The position numbers and the translations under genes were made by a program. From contig JAIEQA010000018.1 of assembly GCA_019748095.1 (NCBI GenBank), positions 112,456 through 176,455 of the forward strand: DNA of 64,000 nt, given 5' to 3'. Source of the DNA: Caulobacteraceae bacterium (GTDB lineage: Bacteria > Pseudomonadota > Alphaproteobacteria > Caulobacterales > Caulobacteraceae). The notes beneath the pieces are model-generated. The model ran no database searches. It was not told the DNA's origin and saw only the letters and a program-made list of their open reading frames with translations. Shown piece after piece: positions 47,037 through 56,410 of this stretch; position 1 is the stretch's first letter; every line of letters starts with the position of its first letter.

Positions 47037-48929
47037 CTACAACTGACTTCGCACCTGACTCTGGCCTTGCAACTGATCCAGGGCCGCCTGCTGGGCGGCC
47101 ATCTCCCCCGCGACCCGTTCGTAGATCTCCGCAGCCTTGGCGGCCGCCTTCTTGTCGTCGATCGCCCCGGCGACCTCCTTGAACAGAGGCAAGGTCGCCT
47201 CGGGGTTTTCTCCGAGCGCACGGCGTCCGGCCCAGGGATGGGGCGCGCGGCCGGGGGTGTCGATCCGAGCGGCCTGATCCGGCGGCGGCAGCTTGGCCCG
47301 GGACCGGAACGGCTCGCGGCGATCGTATTTGAGTTTCTTGGTCCGCAGCGGTTTGAACCCGGCGACGAAGACCAGTTGGTCGTCGTCGGGCAGGGCGCGG
47401 ATTTCGGCAGGCTCCAGCAGCGGACGTTCGACCTCCGAGCGCGAGACCGAGCTGCGACCGGCTCCAAGACCGGCAGGACCGCTGCGGCTCGTACGGGTCT
47501 CAGTCACCGAGCCGGTGAGCTTGGAGACCTTGTCCTGGGTCAGAGGATCGAGAGCGGCGAAGGCCGTGTAGAGGTGGCAGTTGTCCAGAATGGTGTTGTG
47601 CGGGCCGTAGGTCTCGACGATGTCGTTCAGCGACTGGGCCACGAACATCGTCTTGATGCCGTAGCCACTCATCAGCCGCAGCGACTTCTCGAAGAAGGCG
47701 AGACGTCCCAGCAACGGGAACTCATCCATCAGCATCAGCAGCTTGTGGCGCTTGGGCCGGCCCGTAGAGTCTGTCTTCTCGTGGGCCGTGAGCGACTGGG
47801 CGGCGGCGTAGAACAACAGCCGGACGAGAGGACGGAGCGCGGCCGCATCGGCCGGCGCGACCTGAACGTAAAGCGAGACCGGAGCCTCGGCGCACATCAG
47901 ATCGCCCATGCGGAAGTCGGAGGCTGACAGGCAGCGCTCGACGTCCTCGCCCGCCAGCCATTTGAGATAGGACCGCGCCGTGCCCTGGACCGAGGTGCGG
48001 AAGCGGTCGTGCATGGCGGCATAGCCCTTGACCGCCGTCTTGATGAAGGGGTGGGTCTCGGGCTCCCCGTTCGGGCCGGGCCGATGCAGCGTCTTGACCA
48101 TCACGTCTGCGGCGTCGTCGAGGTCGGCGAGGAGCTCGCGGACCTTGAGCAGCGTCTTGTCGGCGTCCTCGGCAGTGTAGAGGACGTGGAGAATGACGGC
48201 CTCGAGGATCTCCGAGGCGGCCTTGTCCCAGATGGCTTCGTCGTCGCGCGCACCGCCGGGGTCGGACAGAATGGCGACCAGACGCTGGATCTGGGCCAGT
48301 TCGCCCGGGCCGGGGGAGATTTCGGCGAGGGGATTCCAGCGGGCGGAGGCTGGATTGCGGGGATTGATGGACAGCGCATGAGAGAAGGTCGTTCGCCAAC
48401 CCGCCGACAGCGCGAACAGCTCGCCTTTGGGGTCATGGGCAAGGACGCTGCCCGTCCATGACAGCAGGGTGGGGACGACATGGCCCCTACCCTTTCCAGA
48501 TCGAGTGCCTCCGGTCACCAGCGTCGGTCTGAGATCGACCGTCGCCAGCAGGCGTCCCCGCAACACTCCGATCATTGCCCCGGTGGTGATCAGAAGCGAC
48601 GCGCGCCTCGCCTCTTCAAGGCCACCCCAGCCACGGACCCGAGGATTGCGCGCGTCGGCATCGAACAGAACGCCGAGGCCCAGGCCCGCCGATGCCCCCA
48701 GGAGCATGAGTGCGGTGCTCGCCGCGAAGGCCTGGGGTTCTTCAGCGCCGAACCGCGCACGCCACTCAAGGATCGACCAGGGCTGATAGAAGACCCAATC
48801 GGGGCCCAACCTCCAGCCAGCACCAAGGACGCTGGCCCACTGGAAGGTCCAGCCGATGTATTGCGTCGCGGCCTGTAGCCCGGCGAGAACGCCCAGACTG
48901 CCGGCCGCAAGCTTCAGACCCAAGCTCAC
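47037..48929 (-). CDS. traG: TraG/VirD4 type IV coupling protein
   Basis: PTLVTGGTRSGKGRGHVVPTLLSWTGSVLAHDPKGELFALSAGWR; LLMLMDEFPLLGRLAFFEKSL. Confidence 0.95.
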   Translation of the reverse strand: MSLGLKLAAGSLGVLAGLQAATQYIGWTFQWASVLGAGWRLGPDWVFYQPWSILEWRARFGAEEPQAFAASTALMLLGASAGLGLGVLFDADARNPRVRGWGGLEEARRASLLITTGAMIGVLRGRLLATVDLRPTLVTGGTRSGKGRGHVVPTLLSWTGSVLAHDPKGELFALSAGWRTTFSHALSINPRNPASARWNPLAEISPGPGELAQIQRLVAILSDPGGARDDEAIWDKAASEILEAVILHVLYTAEDADKTLLKVRELLADLDDAADVMVKTLHRPGPNGEPETHPFIKTAVKGYAAMHDRFRTSVQGTARSYLKWLAGEDVERCLSASDFRMGDLMCAEAPVSLYVQVAPADAAALRPLVRLLFYAAAQSLTAHEKTDSTGRPKRHKLLMLMDEFPLLGRLAFFEKSLRLMSGYGIKTMFVAQSLNDIVETYGPHNTILDNCHLYTAFAALDPLTQDKVSKLTGSVTETRTSRSGPAGLGAGRSSVSRSEVERPLLEPAEIRALPDDDQLVFVAGFKPLRTKKLKYDRREPFRSRAKLPPPDQAARIDTPGRAPHPWAGRRALGENPEATLPLFKEVAGAIDDKKAAAKAAEIYERVAGEMAAQQAALDQLQGQSQVRSQL

Positions 48930-49388
48930 AACACGCGTCCGTCAGTGACCGGCTTTCGCCAAATCGCCCGCACCCCGGACAGGATATGGGACGGGGATCT
49001 TTCAATTTCCGCGCGACGGCGATTTTTGGGCCGTTGCATAAGAGTTTTGCGACATTCTCAGCCAGTAGCGGATGTACCCTGCTCGCTTTCCGCTAAGCGA
49101 CATTCTCGGAAGCGGACGGTCCCCACAACAGAGCGCGCCAGTTGCAGACGTTAGCCCTTCGCCAGAAACACGACATTCATACAGACCCTGTCCTGGCTGA
49201 AAAATCCCGTTCAAAGCTGTTGGTCAGGACATTTGCGGACTCGGTGCGGACGTCCGACGGTCCCGGCACACGCCTGATCGTGCAGACGAGGATCAAGTCG
49301 TGGGCGCGATGCATCGATCGTCGAGGGACAGGCGCGTTTGGAACGTATCCATCATGAGCAGCGGACTTCGCTACCCGAGGAGAGTTTG

Positions 49389-49757
49389 ATGGTCGATTTC
49401 ACACGCACAGCCCTGGGCCTTATGAGCGCCGCGACCCTCGTCGCCGCCGCCGCGACCCCGGCCTTCGCTCACGCCACTCTCGTGCGCACCAACCCCGCCA
49501 GGGACACGACGGTCGCGCCGCTCCAGCGCGTCCAGCTGACGTTCAGTGCCCATGTCGAGACCCGCTTCTCGACCGTGCAGGTCGTTTCCGCCTCCGGGCA
49601 AACCGTCGCCGGCGAGAGCGCAGTCGGATCGGACAACCGCACGCTGACGGCGACGCTGACCCGACCGCTGGCACCGGGTGCCTACCGCGTCGAGTGGCGG
49701 ATCGTGTCGGCCGACGGCCACAGGATGCAGGGCGACTACGGCTTCACGGTCCGCTGA
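49389..49757 (+). CDS. copC: Copper resistance protein CopC
   Basis: AFAHATLVRTNPARDTTVAPLQRVQLTFSAHVETRFSTVQVV...GAYRVEWRIVSADGHRMQGDYGFTV. Confidence 0.92.
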   Translation: MVDFTRTALGLMSAATLVAAAATPAFAHATLVRTNPARDTTVAPLQRVQLTFSAHVETRFSTVQVVSASGQTVAGESAVGSDNRTLTATLTRPLAPGAYRVEWRIVSADGHRMQGDYGFTVR

Positions 49758-49759
49758 TC

Positions 49760-50689
49760 ATGACGCCCGCCTGGGTGGAGGTTCTGAACCGCCTGGCTCA
49801 GTACGGCTTTGGCCTTGTCCTGTTCGGCCTGCCGGCCTTCGCCGTCTATCGCCGCAAGGCATGGAAGGCGTCGGGAGGGACTGGTGTACCCTTTCGGGTC
49901 ACCCTGATTGCCAGCGCGCTGGGTCTTCTGATCGCGGCGTTGGCGGCGAGCATGGCCCTGACGGTGAACATGTACGGCACCTTGGCCGACGCGCTGGACG
50001 TCGAAGCCGTTTGGTCAGTGATGACCGGTCTCCAGGTCGGGGTGGCGCTCGGGGCTCGGTTGGTGCTGACGGCCGTCTTCCTGCTCGTCCTTCTCTTCAT
50101 ACCCGACAGGACGACGACGCAACTGGCGCTCACCCTCATTGGGGGTGTGATTGTCGCTAGTTTTGCCTGGTCCGGCCATGGCGCGGCGACCGAGGGGTTG
50201 TGGGCACTAACTCATCTGATATCCGACGTACTTCACCTTCTGGCCGCAGCGATCTGGATCGGAGCCCTCGTGGCCCTGACTGGCGTCCTGGGTCGCGCAT
50301 CAGCCCCCCGAAACGCAGCCTTGGTCGGGGACGACCTCAAGGCCTTCTCCGCCCTCGGAACAGCGGCAGTGTTGGTCATCGTGATCACCGGCCTGATCAA
50401 TAGCGCGTTCCTCGTCGGCGTGGAACGGATCGGGCAGATGGCGAGCCATCCGTATGGTCAAATACTGATCGCCAAGATCGCCCTGTTCGTCGTCATGCTC
50501 GGGCTCGCCGCCGCCAACCGCTTCGTTTTGGTACCGCGTCTGGAGCGGCTGGACCTCGCATCGGCCCCGTCCCTGTCCCTGTCCCTGTCCAGGCTGAAGA
50601 TCAGCGTCGGCGTCGAGACCATGTTCGGCCTTCTGGTTCTTCTGGCGGTCGCAGCCATGGGCCGGATCGCGCCCCTGTCGGGCGGGTGA
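49760..50689 (+). CDS. copD: Copper resistance protein CopD
   Basis: Polytopic membrane protein immediately after copC; HLISDVLHLLAAAIWIGALVALTGVLGR. Confidence 0.9.
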   Translation: MTPAWVEVLNRLAQYGFGLVLFGLPAFAVYRRKAWKASGGTGVPFRVTLIASALGLLIAALAASMALTVNMYGTLADALDVEAVWSVMTGLQVGVALGARLVLTAVFLLVLLFIPDRTTTQLALTLIGGVIVASFAWSGHGAATEGLWALTHLISDVLHLLAAAIWIGALVALTGVLGRASAPRNAALVGDDLKAFSALGTAAVLVIVITGLINSAFLVGVERIGQMASHPYGQILIAKIALFVVMLGLAAANRFVLVPRLERLDLASAPSLSLSLSRLKISVGVETMFGLLVLLAVAAMGRIAPLSGG

Positions 50690-50746
50690 GGGTCTCACGC
50701 CGATGTTGCGTATACTGATCGGGGCGAGGACGCGCGGACCAACACG

Positions 50747-51028
50747 ATGACACCTCTGGATCGACATCTGACGGCACTGGCCGGCGCGCCGACGGATCGC
50801 GATCTGTCCGGTCTGGATCGGGAGGTCTGGCGCGTGATCGACGCGCGTCCCGTGCTGTCCACGCGACGCCTCCGGCCCATCCAGTGGGCTGCCGTCTCGG
50901 CCGCGCTGGTCGTCGGGGCGGTCACGGGCACCTTCGCCATCACATCATTCGACCGGCCGAGCGAGATGTCGGTGTTCTCGGCTCATTCGCCACTTGCCCC
51001 CTCGACCCTGCTGGCGGACCACGCGTGA
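50747..51028 (+). CDS. CnrY-like anti-sigma / small single-TM protein
   Basis: MTPLDRHLTALAGAPTDRDLSGLDREVWRVIDARPVLSTRRLRPIQWAAVSAALVVGAVTGTFA; first gene of a Y-X-H coupled unit. Confidence 0.6.
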   Translation: MTPLDRHLTALAGAPTDRDLSGLDREVWRVIDARPVLSTRRLRPIQWAAVSAALVVGAVTGTFAITSFDRPSEMSVFSAHSPLAPSTLLADHA

Positions 51029-51465
51029 GCGCGACGAAGCGGTACCTGATCCTCAGCATCGTGCTGGCGGTCATCGCCGGGGCGATCGGCGCGGCGTGCA
51101 CGGTGCACTGGCTGTCCCATCGCGAACAGACGTCGTCGTTGCACCAGCTGGTACACGACGACCTCGGCCTGACAGCGGAGCAGCTGACTCGCATCGACGC
51201 CGCCGAGGCCCGGTTCGCCACCCGCCGCGTGGCGCTGGAGCAGGAGATGCAGGCTGCAAATCGCCAACTGGCCAGCGCCATCGAGGCCGACAAGTCCTAT
51301 GGACCGGAGGCCCAGGCCGCGATCAACCGCTTTCACGGCGCGATGGGCGAACTCCAGGAACAGACCATCTTGCATGTGTTCGAGATGCGCGACGTGCTGA
51401 CGCCCGAGCAGCAGGTCCGGTTCGATCGAACGGTGACGGCGTCCCTGACCGAACAGGAGCGGTGA
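51025..51465 (+). CDS. CnrX-like periplasmic heavy-metal sensor
   Basis: Single N-terminal TM then HQLVHDDLGLTAEQLTRIDAAEARFATRRVALEQEMQAANRQLASAIEADKSYGPEAQAAINRFHGAMGELQEQTILHVFEMRDVLTPEQQVRFDR. Confidence 0.8.
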   Translation: MSATKRYLILSIVLAVIAGAIGAACTVHWLSHREQTSSLHQLVHDDLGLTAEQLTRIDAAEARFATRRVALEQEMQAANRQLASAIEADKSYGPEAQAAINRFHGAMGELQEQTILHVFEMRDVLTPEQQVRFDRTVTASLTEQER

Positions 51466-52055
51466 CGTCCGAGGTCGATCAGGCGGGGGCCGACGACGAT
51501 GCCCGGCTCGCTGTCGCGGCGGCGACTGGCGACACGCGTGCGTTCGGGGTCCTGATGCGGCGGCACAAGGACGGAATCTACCGCTTCTGTCGCCGCTATG
51601 TCGGCGACACCGACGACGCCTATGACCTGACGCAGCAGACTTTCGTCTCGGCCTGGTCGGCGCTGGGCCGGTACGACCCGAACCGCGCCTTCACCACCTG
51701 GCTTCGCGCCATCGCCCTGAACAAATGCCGGGATCATGGACGTAGGGCCACCGTTCGACGGCTGATCTTCGGGACGAGGCCCAGCACCGAAGCCAGCTTG
51801 ATTGAGGTCGCCAGTGACGCCCCGTCCGCCGAGACCCAGGCTCAGGACACTCAGGCGTTACGAGCGCTCGACCGCGCACTTTCGACCTTGTCGGATGCGC
51901 TGAAGACGCCCCTGATCCTGACCGCGCTGGACGGCCTGAGCACCGCCGAGGCCGCCGCCGTCATGGGCGTCTCGCCCAAGGCTGTGGAGACGCGCCTCTA
52001 TCGCGCGCGCAAGGCGCTAGGCGCACAGATGGAAGCGTTTTTCGAAAGGGCGTGA
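51462..52055 (+). CDS. CnrH-like ECF sigma factor
   Basis: HKDGIYRFCRRYVGDTDDAYDLTQQTFVSAWSALGRYDPNRAFTTWLRAIALNKCRDHGRR; ALDGLSTAEAAAVMGVSPKAVETRLYRARKALG. Confidence 0.87.
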   Translation: MTSEVDQAGADDDARLAVAAATGDTRAFGVLMRRHKDGIYRFCRRYVGDTDDAYDLTQQTFVSAWSALGRYDPNRAFTTWLRAIALNKCRDHGRRATVRRLIFGTRPSTEASLIEVASDAPSAETQAQDTQALRALDRALSTLSDALKTPLILTALDGLSTAEAAAVMGVSPKAVETRLYRARKALGAQMEAFFERA

Positions 52056-52059
52056 TGCC

Positions 52060-52575
52060 TCACGCGGCGGGGGCGGCGCGCGAGGACCAATGGATGTGCT
52101 GGATGCGCCAGCCGTCGGGTCCGCGCTTCAGCACCATGGTCTCGACGGTCAGGCGGTCGATGGTTCGATCCCCGGCCAGACCGGTGGTCCGGCCTTCGCT
52201 CGTCACCCAAGCTACCGCGCCGTCGGCCCAGCCCGCGCGGCGTGTTGTCGTCGCCTCCGTTACGGCAGCGAAGGAGGCGTCTGCCTCAAGGTGATGGGCA
52301 GCGTATTCATCGCGCGACCGTTCCGCGCTGCCCTCCTCAAGGACCATCACATCTTCGGCCAGCAAGGCTAGAGCCTTATCCGTCTCGTTGGCTTTCAACG
52401 CAGCATGAAAGGCATCGACGACCGCAGCGGCTTCTGACGATTCGGATGAAACGACGCCGGCCGACCCCGAGCTGACCTGGGCTCCCGCCGCGCCTGCCAT
52501 GGACGAGAGGAGCGAGGCAGTAAGTGCGGCAACAACGAGAGAGCGAGGCATGGAAACTCCAGATCGGTGGGTCAT
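52060..52575 (-). CDS. Exported NTF2-like/SnoaL-fold protein
   Basis: Signal peptide; AAVVDAFHAALKANETDKALALLAEDVMVLEEGSAERSRDEYAAHHLEAD...GWRIQHIHWSSR. Confidence 0.75.
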   Translation of the reverse strand: MTHRSGVSMPRSLVVAALTASLLSSMAGAAGAQVSSGSAGVVSSESSEAAAVVDAFHAALKANETDKALALLAEDVMVLEEGSAERSRDEYAAHHLEADASFAAVTEATTTRRAGWADGAVAWVTSEGRTTGLAGDRTIDRLTVETMVLKRGPDGWRIQHIHWSSRAAPAA

Positions 52576-52625
52576 TCCGCCGACGTCCGCGACGAACGGT
52601 TCAACGTGAGCGTGATTGAGGTCTC

Positions 52626-52823
52626 TCAGTCGACGGTGGGAGCCGGGGCCGGTTGTGGAGTCGGCTCCGGAGCAGGTGCCGGTGTGGGCATCGGCATGGT
52701 GTGGTCCATCCCGCCTTCTGACTTCATCTTTTCACAGCAGCACGCCTCGGCTGCGAAGGCCGCCCCAGCGCTGAGCAAGGTCAGGGCACCGGCGAGGGCG
52801 AGGGCCTTCTGGGTTCGGGTCAT
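52626..52823 (-). CDS. Small exported Cys/Met/His protein with Pro-Ala tail
   Basis: MTRTQKALALAGALTLLSAGAAFAAEACCCEKMKSEGGMDHTMPMPTPAPAPEPTPQPAPAPTVD. Confidence 0.65.
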   Translation of the reverse strand: MTRTQKALALAGALTLLSAGAAFAAEACCCEKMKSEGGMDHTMPMPTPAPAPEPTPQPAPAPTVD

Positions 52824-52859
52824 GGTCGTCTCCGTGATGTTGGGGTTGGAACGCTACAC

Positions 52860-53387
52860 TCAGTGGACCATGAAGCCGAACGTGCCGGTCATGGTGTGGT
52901 CGGTTCCGGCAGCGGTCCAGGCGACCGTATAGGTGCCGGCCGGCAGCGTCGGGACAGGCGAGGTCACAGTGTCGACGGCGGAGTCGGACAGGGTCGCCGA
53001 CAGCGGGATACGCTGCCCGGCGGAGTTGGTCAGGCTGACCGACTGCACCGTCATCGCGTGCGGCAGGGTCATGGAAATCTCGGTCGGCGAGGCGTTCAGC
53101 ATGGCCCCGGCGGCGGGCGTGGAGGCCTTCAGAGCGGTTCCGGTCGGGGCGGGGACGGCCATGCCCCCCATCGCCGACATGTCGTGACCCGCGTGGGCAT
53201 CGGCAGGCATGGAATGGCCCGCATGAGGATCGGCGGGCGCGGCCGTCTGAGACGCAACCTGAGGTGCCGCCGCCGGCATGGTGTGACCGGCGTGCGGGTC
53301 GGCCGCCGGAGCGGTCTGGGCGCTGGCTGAACCGGCTGCGAGGACGACTAACAGGCCGGCAGTTGTAAAGGTGAGGGTCTTGGTCAT
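52860..53387 (-). CDS. CopC-domain copper-binding protein with HAGHxMPA repeats
   Basis: DPHAGHTMPA, DPHAGHSMPA, DAHAGHDMSA repeats followed by a CopC-like domain LKASTPAAGAMLNASPTEISMTLPHAM...GTFGFMVH. Confidence 0.85.
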   Translation of the reverse strand: MTKTLTFTTAGLLVVLAAGSASAQTAPAADPHAGHTMPAAAPQVASQTAAPADPHAGHSMPADAHAGHDMSAMGGMAVPAPTGTALKASTPAAGAMLNASPTEISMTLPHAMTVQSVSLTNSAGQRIPLSATLSDSAVDTVTSPVPTLPAGTYTVAWTAAGTDHTMTGTFGFMVH

Positions 53388-53422
53388 GGATGTCTCCTTG
53401 GGATGAAATCGCGACGTCTGGA

Positions 53423-54778
53423 TCAGGTTGGGCGGCGGGGCGGCGAGCCGAAGTTGCGGTCGGTGCTGACCCGGCTGGCGACAGTTCCTGGCGGGTGATC
53501 GTACCAGCCGGGATCGCCGTAATCGCCGGGGGCGACGTCGTCGCGGACCTTCACCAAGGTGAACATGCCGCCCATCTCCATGTTCCCGAACGGACCCCGT
53601 CCGGTCATCATGGCCATGGTGTTGGCCGGACCCTGATGGCCCGCGTCCGTATGCTCCTGATGCTCGGCCATGCCGTCGCGGCCCATGGCCATGTAGCCGG
53701 GCAGCATCTGGCGCACCCGCGCCTCGACCCCGGTCTGGTCGACGCCGGTGGGGTTGGGCACATCATGGCCCATGGCGTTCATGGTGTGATGGGCCATGTG
53801 GCAATGCAGCGCCCAGTCGCCGGGCACGGCGGTAAACTCGATGTCGCGCATCTGGCCGACGCTGACGGTCTCGGTCACCTCGCGTCGCCACTGACTCTGG
53901 GGCCAGCGCCCGCCGTCCGAGCCAGTGACCTGGAACTCGACGCCGTGCAGATGGACCGGATGGTTCCACATCGACAGATTGCCGACGCGGATGCGGACGC
54001 GGTCTCCGGTCCGCGCGACCAGCGGCTCGATCGCCGGGAAGACCTTGGAGTTGAAAGTCCAAAGGTCGAAATCGACCATCACCGCCGGGTCGGGCCGCCA
54101 CGTCCCCGGATGCAGCGCCCAGTTATGCAGCAGGAAGGCGAAGTCGCGGTCGATCGCCTCGCGCTGGCGCGGGTGGATGATGAACAGGCCCATCATGCCG
54201 TAGGCCATCTGCGTCATCTCATCGGCGTGCGGATGATACATGTGGGTGCCGTGCTGGCGCAGGGTGAACTCATAGACGTAGGTCTCGCCCGGCTGGATCG
54301 GCGGCTGGGTCAGCCCGCCGATGCCGTCCATCCCGGCCGGCAGGATAAGCCCATGCCAGTGCACCGTGGTGTGTTCGCCCAACGCGTTGGTGACGAAGAT
54401 GCGGACCCTGTCACCCTCGACGGCCTCAATCGTCGGACCGGGCGTCGAGCCGTTGTAGCCCCAGCAGGTCGCAGTCGAGCCCGCGCCGAATTCATGCTGG
54501 ACCTCTTCGGCGATCAGATGGAACTCCTTCACGCCGCCGTTCATCCGGTAGGGCAGAGTCCAGCCGTTCAGCGTCCGCACAGGCGTGTAGCGTCCATCGC
54601 GCGGGCTCATCGGCTCAGGGCCCTCCACGATCGGGGCGGCGGCGGGAGCCGCTTCAGCTGGCATCGGCATGGCATGGCCGGAATGATCTTGGGCCACGGC
54701 GCGGCTGACCGGACCGGCGGCCGAGGCCAGCGCTACGGTTCCGGTCGCCAGCATGATGTCTCTGCGGCTCACGCTCAC
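53423..54778 (-). CDS. Multicopper oxidase (CopA/copper oxidase type), Tat-like signal
   Basis: SVSRRDIMLATG; HTTVHWHGLILP, HGTHMYHPHADE, MWNHPVHLHGVEFQV, DWALHCHMAHHTMNAMGH copper-ligand motifs. Confidence 0.93.
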   Translation of the reverse strand: MSVSRRDIMLATGTVALASAAGPVSRAVAQDHSGHAMPMPAEAAPAAAPIVEGPEPMSPRDGRYTPVRTLNGWTLPYRMNGGVKEFHLIAEEVQHEFGAGSTATCWGYNGSTPGPTIEAVEGDRVRIFVTNALGEHTTVHWHGLILPAGMDGIGGLTQPPIQPGETYVYEFTLRQHGTHMYHPHADEMTQMAYGMMGLFIIHPRQREAIDRDFAFLLHNWALHPGTWRPDPAVMVDFDLWTFNSKVFPAIEPLVARTGDRVRIRVGNLSMWNHPVHLHGVEFQVTGSDGGRWPQSQWRREVTETVSVGQMRDIEFTAVPGDWALHCHMAHHTMNAMGHDVPNPTGVDQTGVEARVRQMLPGYMAMGRDGMAEHQEHTDAGHQGPANTMAMMTGRGPFGNMEMGGMFTLVKVRDDVAPGDYGDPGWYDHPPGTVASRVSTDRNFGSPPRRPT

Positions 54779-56331
54779 GAGTGGCCTCCGTGGTTGCTGT
54801 GATCGGGAGCCGGGACGGGCGCTGGCAGGACGGGCACGGCACCGTGCTGCGAGTGGTCCATGCCTTCCATCGCTCCGCCCGCTGGCGGCGTCAGTATGTC
54901 CGACACGCTTGGCGTCGGCGCGCTGGCCTGACGCTCACTCGGCAGACGCGCCCCCACGACGCGCATTAGATCGATCCGCGCCAGCCAATAGTCCCGCACT
55001 GCCTCCAGATAGCTTTGGTAGGCGTCATATTCCTCGGTCTTGGCCCGGATCAGATCGAACACGCCAATCAGCATGTAGTTCTGTTGCTCCTGGCTGCGCG
55101 CCACGACGATCTCGCGCTGGGGCACCAGTGCCTCGCGGTGGATGCGCACGATGTCGCTCATGACTCGCACCCGTTCCGCGCCCGCGTCGACGGCATTGGC
55201 GGAACTCAACTCGATCCGCGCCAGGCGCGCGCGTGCGACTTGAAGCTGGGCCTGCGCCCGCGCCACCCGCGCCTGGCCCTGGTTGAAGATCGGCAGTTCG
55301 AGGTCGAGCGTCGGCCCGCTGATCCGCGCGCCGTCGATCTCCTCCTCGCGTTCATAGCCGATGCCGGTGTCGCCCAGCAGGCGGAAGGCGCGCGTCACGC
55401 CGGCCGCGCCGGCGCTGATCTCGGCCTCCCGTCGCGCGGCCAGAAGGGTCAGGCTGCTCTCTGCCGCCATGCGCCTGAGTTCAGCCGGATCGTCCTCGAT
55501 CGCGACCGGCAGCGGCAGCACTGTCGTCGACTGCCAGTCGGCCTCGGGTCCGGTCAGGCCGATCAAGGTGGTCAGTTCCAGTCTCGCCATCCGGGCGTCC
55601 ACCGCCGCCCGCGCGGCGTCGATCCTCGCCTCGCTGGCGGCGGCCTGTTCGCGGCTCAACTGTAGTTCGGAGATGTTGCCGGCGTCGAAGTAGCGCTGCG
55701 CCAGATCGGCCGACGCATCGAGGCCTTCGGCGACGGCCGCACGCATCTCGGCGACCTGCCGGGCGGCGACATGGGCATACCAGGCGGCCTCGACATCCAA
55801 ACTCACGTCCATCACCGCCGCAGCGATCTGATAGCGCGCCCGCTCATGCTCGGCCCTGGCCAGCCGCACCCGCGAGGGCAGCACCAGCAGATCGACGAGG
55901 GGCATGGCAAGGCCGTAGGAAAGTTGCGATCCCGGCCCGTCTTCGACCGCCAGCCGCGAGGCGCTGAGGCGCGGATTGGCGATCTGCACCGCCTCGAGGA
56001 TGTCGGCGCGGGCCAGCCCCAGTTCGCCGTACTGCTCCTGAAGCCGGGGGCTGCGGAGCATCGCCATCTTCACCGCGCGGTCGACGGTCATGGGCTCGGC
56101 CAGCCAGGCCTGAACGGTTGCCTGGTCCTCTGCCAAGCGGTTGGTCTCCCAACCCAGGGCGGGCGCACCGCGATCGGTCAGCAGCTGGTTGATCTCTGCC
56201 GAGTCCTGGATCGGATCAACGGTGGCGCAGGCGGCGAGGGTCGCAACGAGACCAAAGGCCAGAACTGGGCGCATGGCTGCACGGCACGGCAGCCGCGTCC
56301 TTTCGGCCAGACGGATCATCAAGTTGGGCAT
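54775..56331 (-). CDS. TolC-family outer membrane protein; start possibly internal
   Basis: LVATLAACATV lipobox; VDRAVKMAMLRSPRLQEQYGELGLARADILEAVQIANPRLSASRLAVEDG; coiled-coil efflux duplication. Confidence 0.88.
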   Translation of the reverse strand: MPNLMIRLAERTRLPCRAAMRPVLAFGLVATLAACATVDPIQDSAEINQLLTDRGAPALGWETNRLAEDQATVQAWLAEPMTVDRAVKMAMLRSPRLQEQYGELGLARADILEAVQIANPRLSASRLAVEDGPGSQLSYGLAMPLVDLLVLPSRVRLARAEHERARYQIAAAVMDVSLDVEAAWYAHVAARQVAEMRAAVAEGLDASADLAQRYFDAGNISELQLSREQAAASEARIDAARAAVDARMARLELTTLIGLTGPEADWQSTTVLPLPVAIEDDPAELRRMAAESSLTLLAARREAEISAGAAGVTRAFRLLGDTGIGYEREEEIDGARISGPTLDLELPIFNQGQARVARAQAQLQVARARLARIELSSANAVDAGAERVRVMSDIVRIHREALVPQREIVVARSQEQQNYMLIGVFDLIRAKTEEYDAYQSYLEAVRDYWLARIDLMRVVGARLPSERQASAPTPSVSDILTPPAGGAMEGMDHSQHGAVPVLPAPVPAPDHSNHGGHS

Positions 56332-56410
56332 GGGCCTCGATCGAAAGCGGGTCTTGCATTCGATACGCGGACGGGCGCGTCACCCCTCACCGCTTCTCTG
56401 CGACGCGCCG

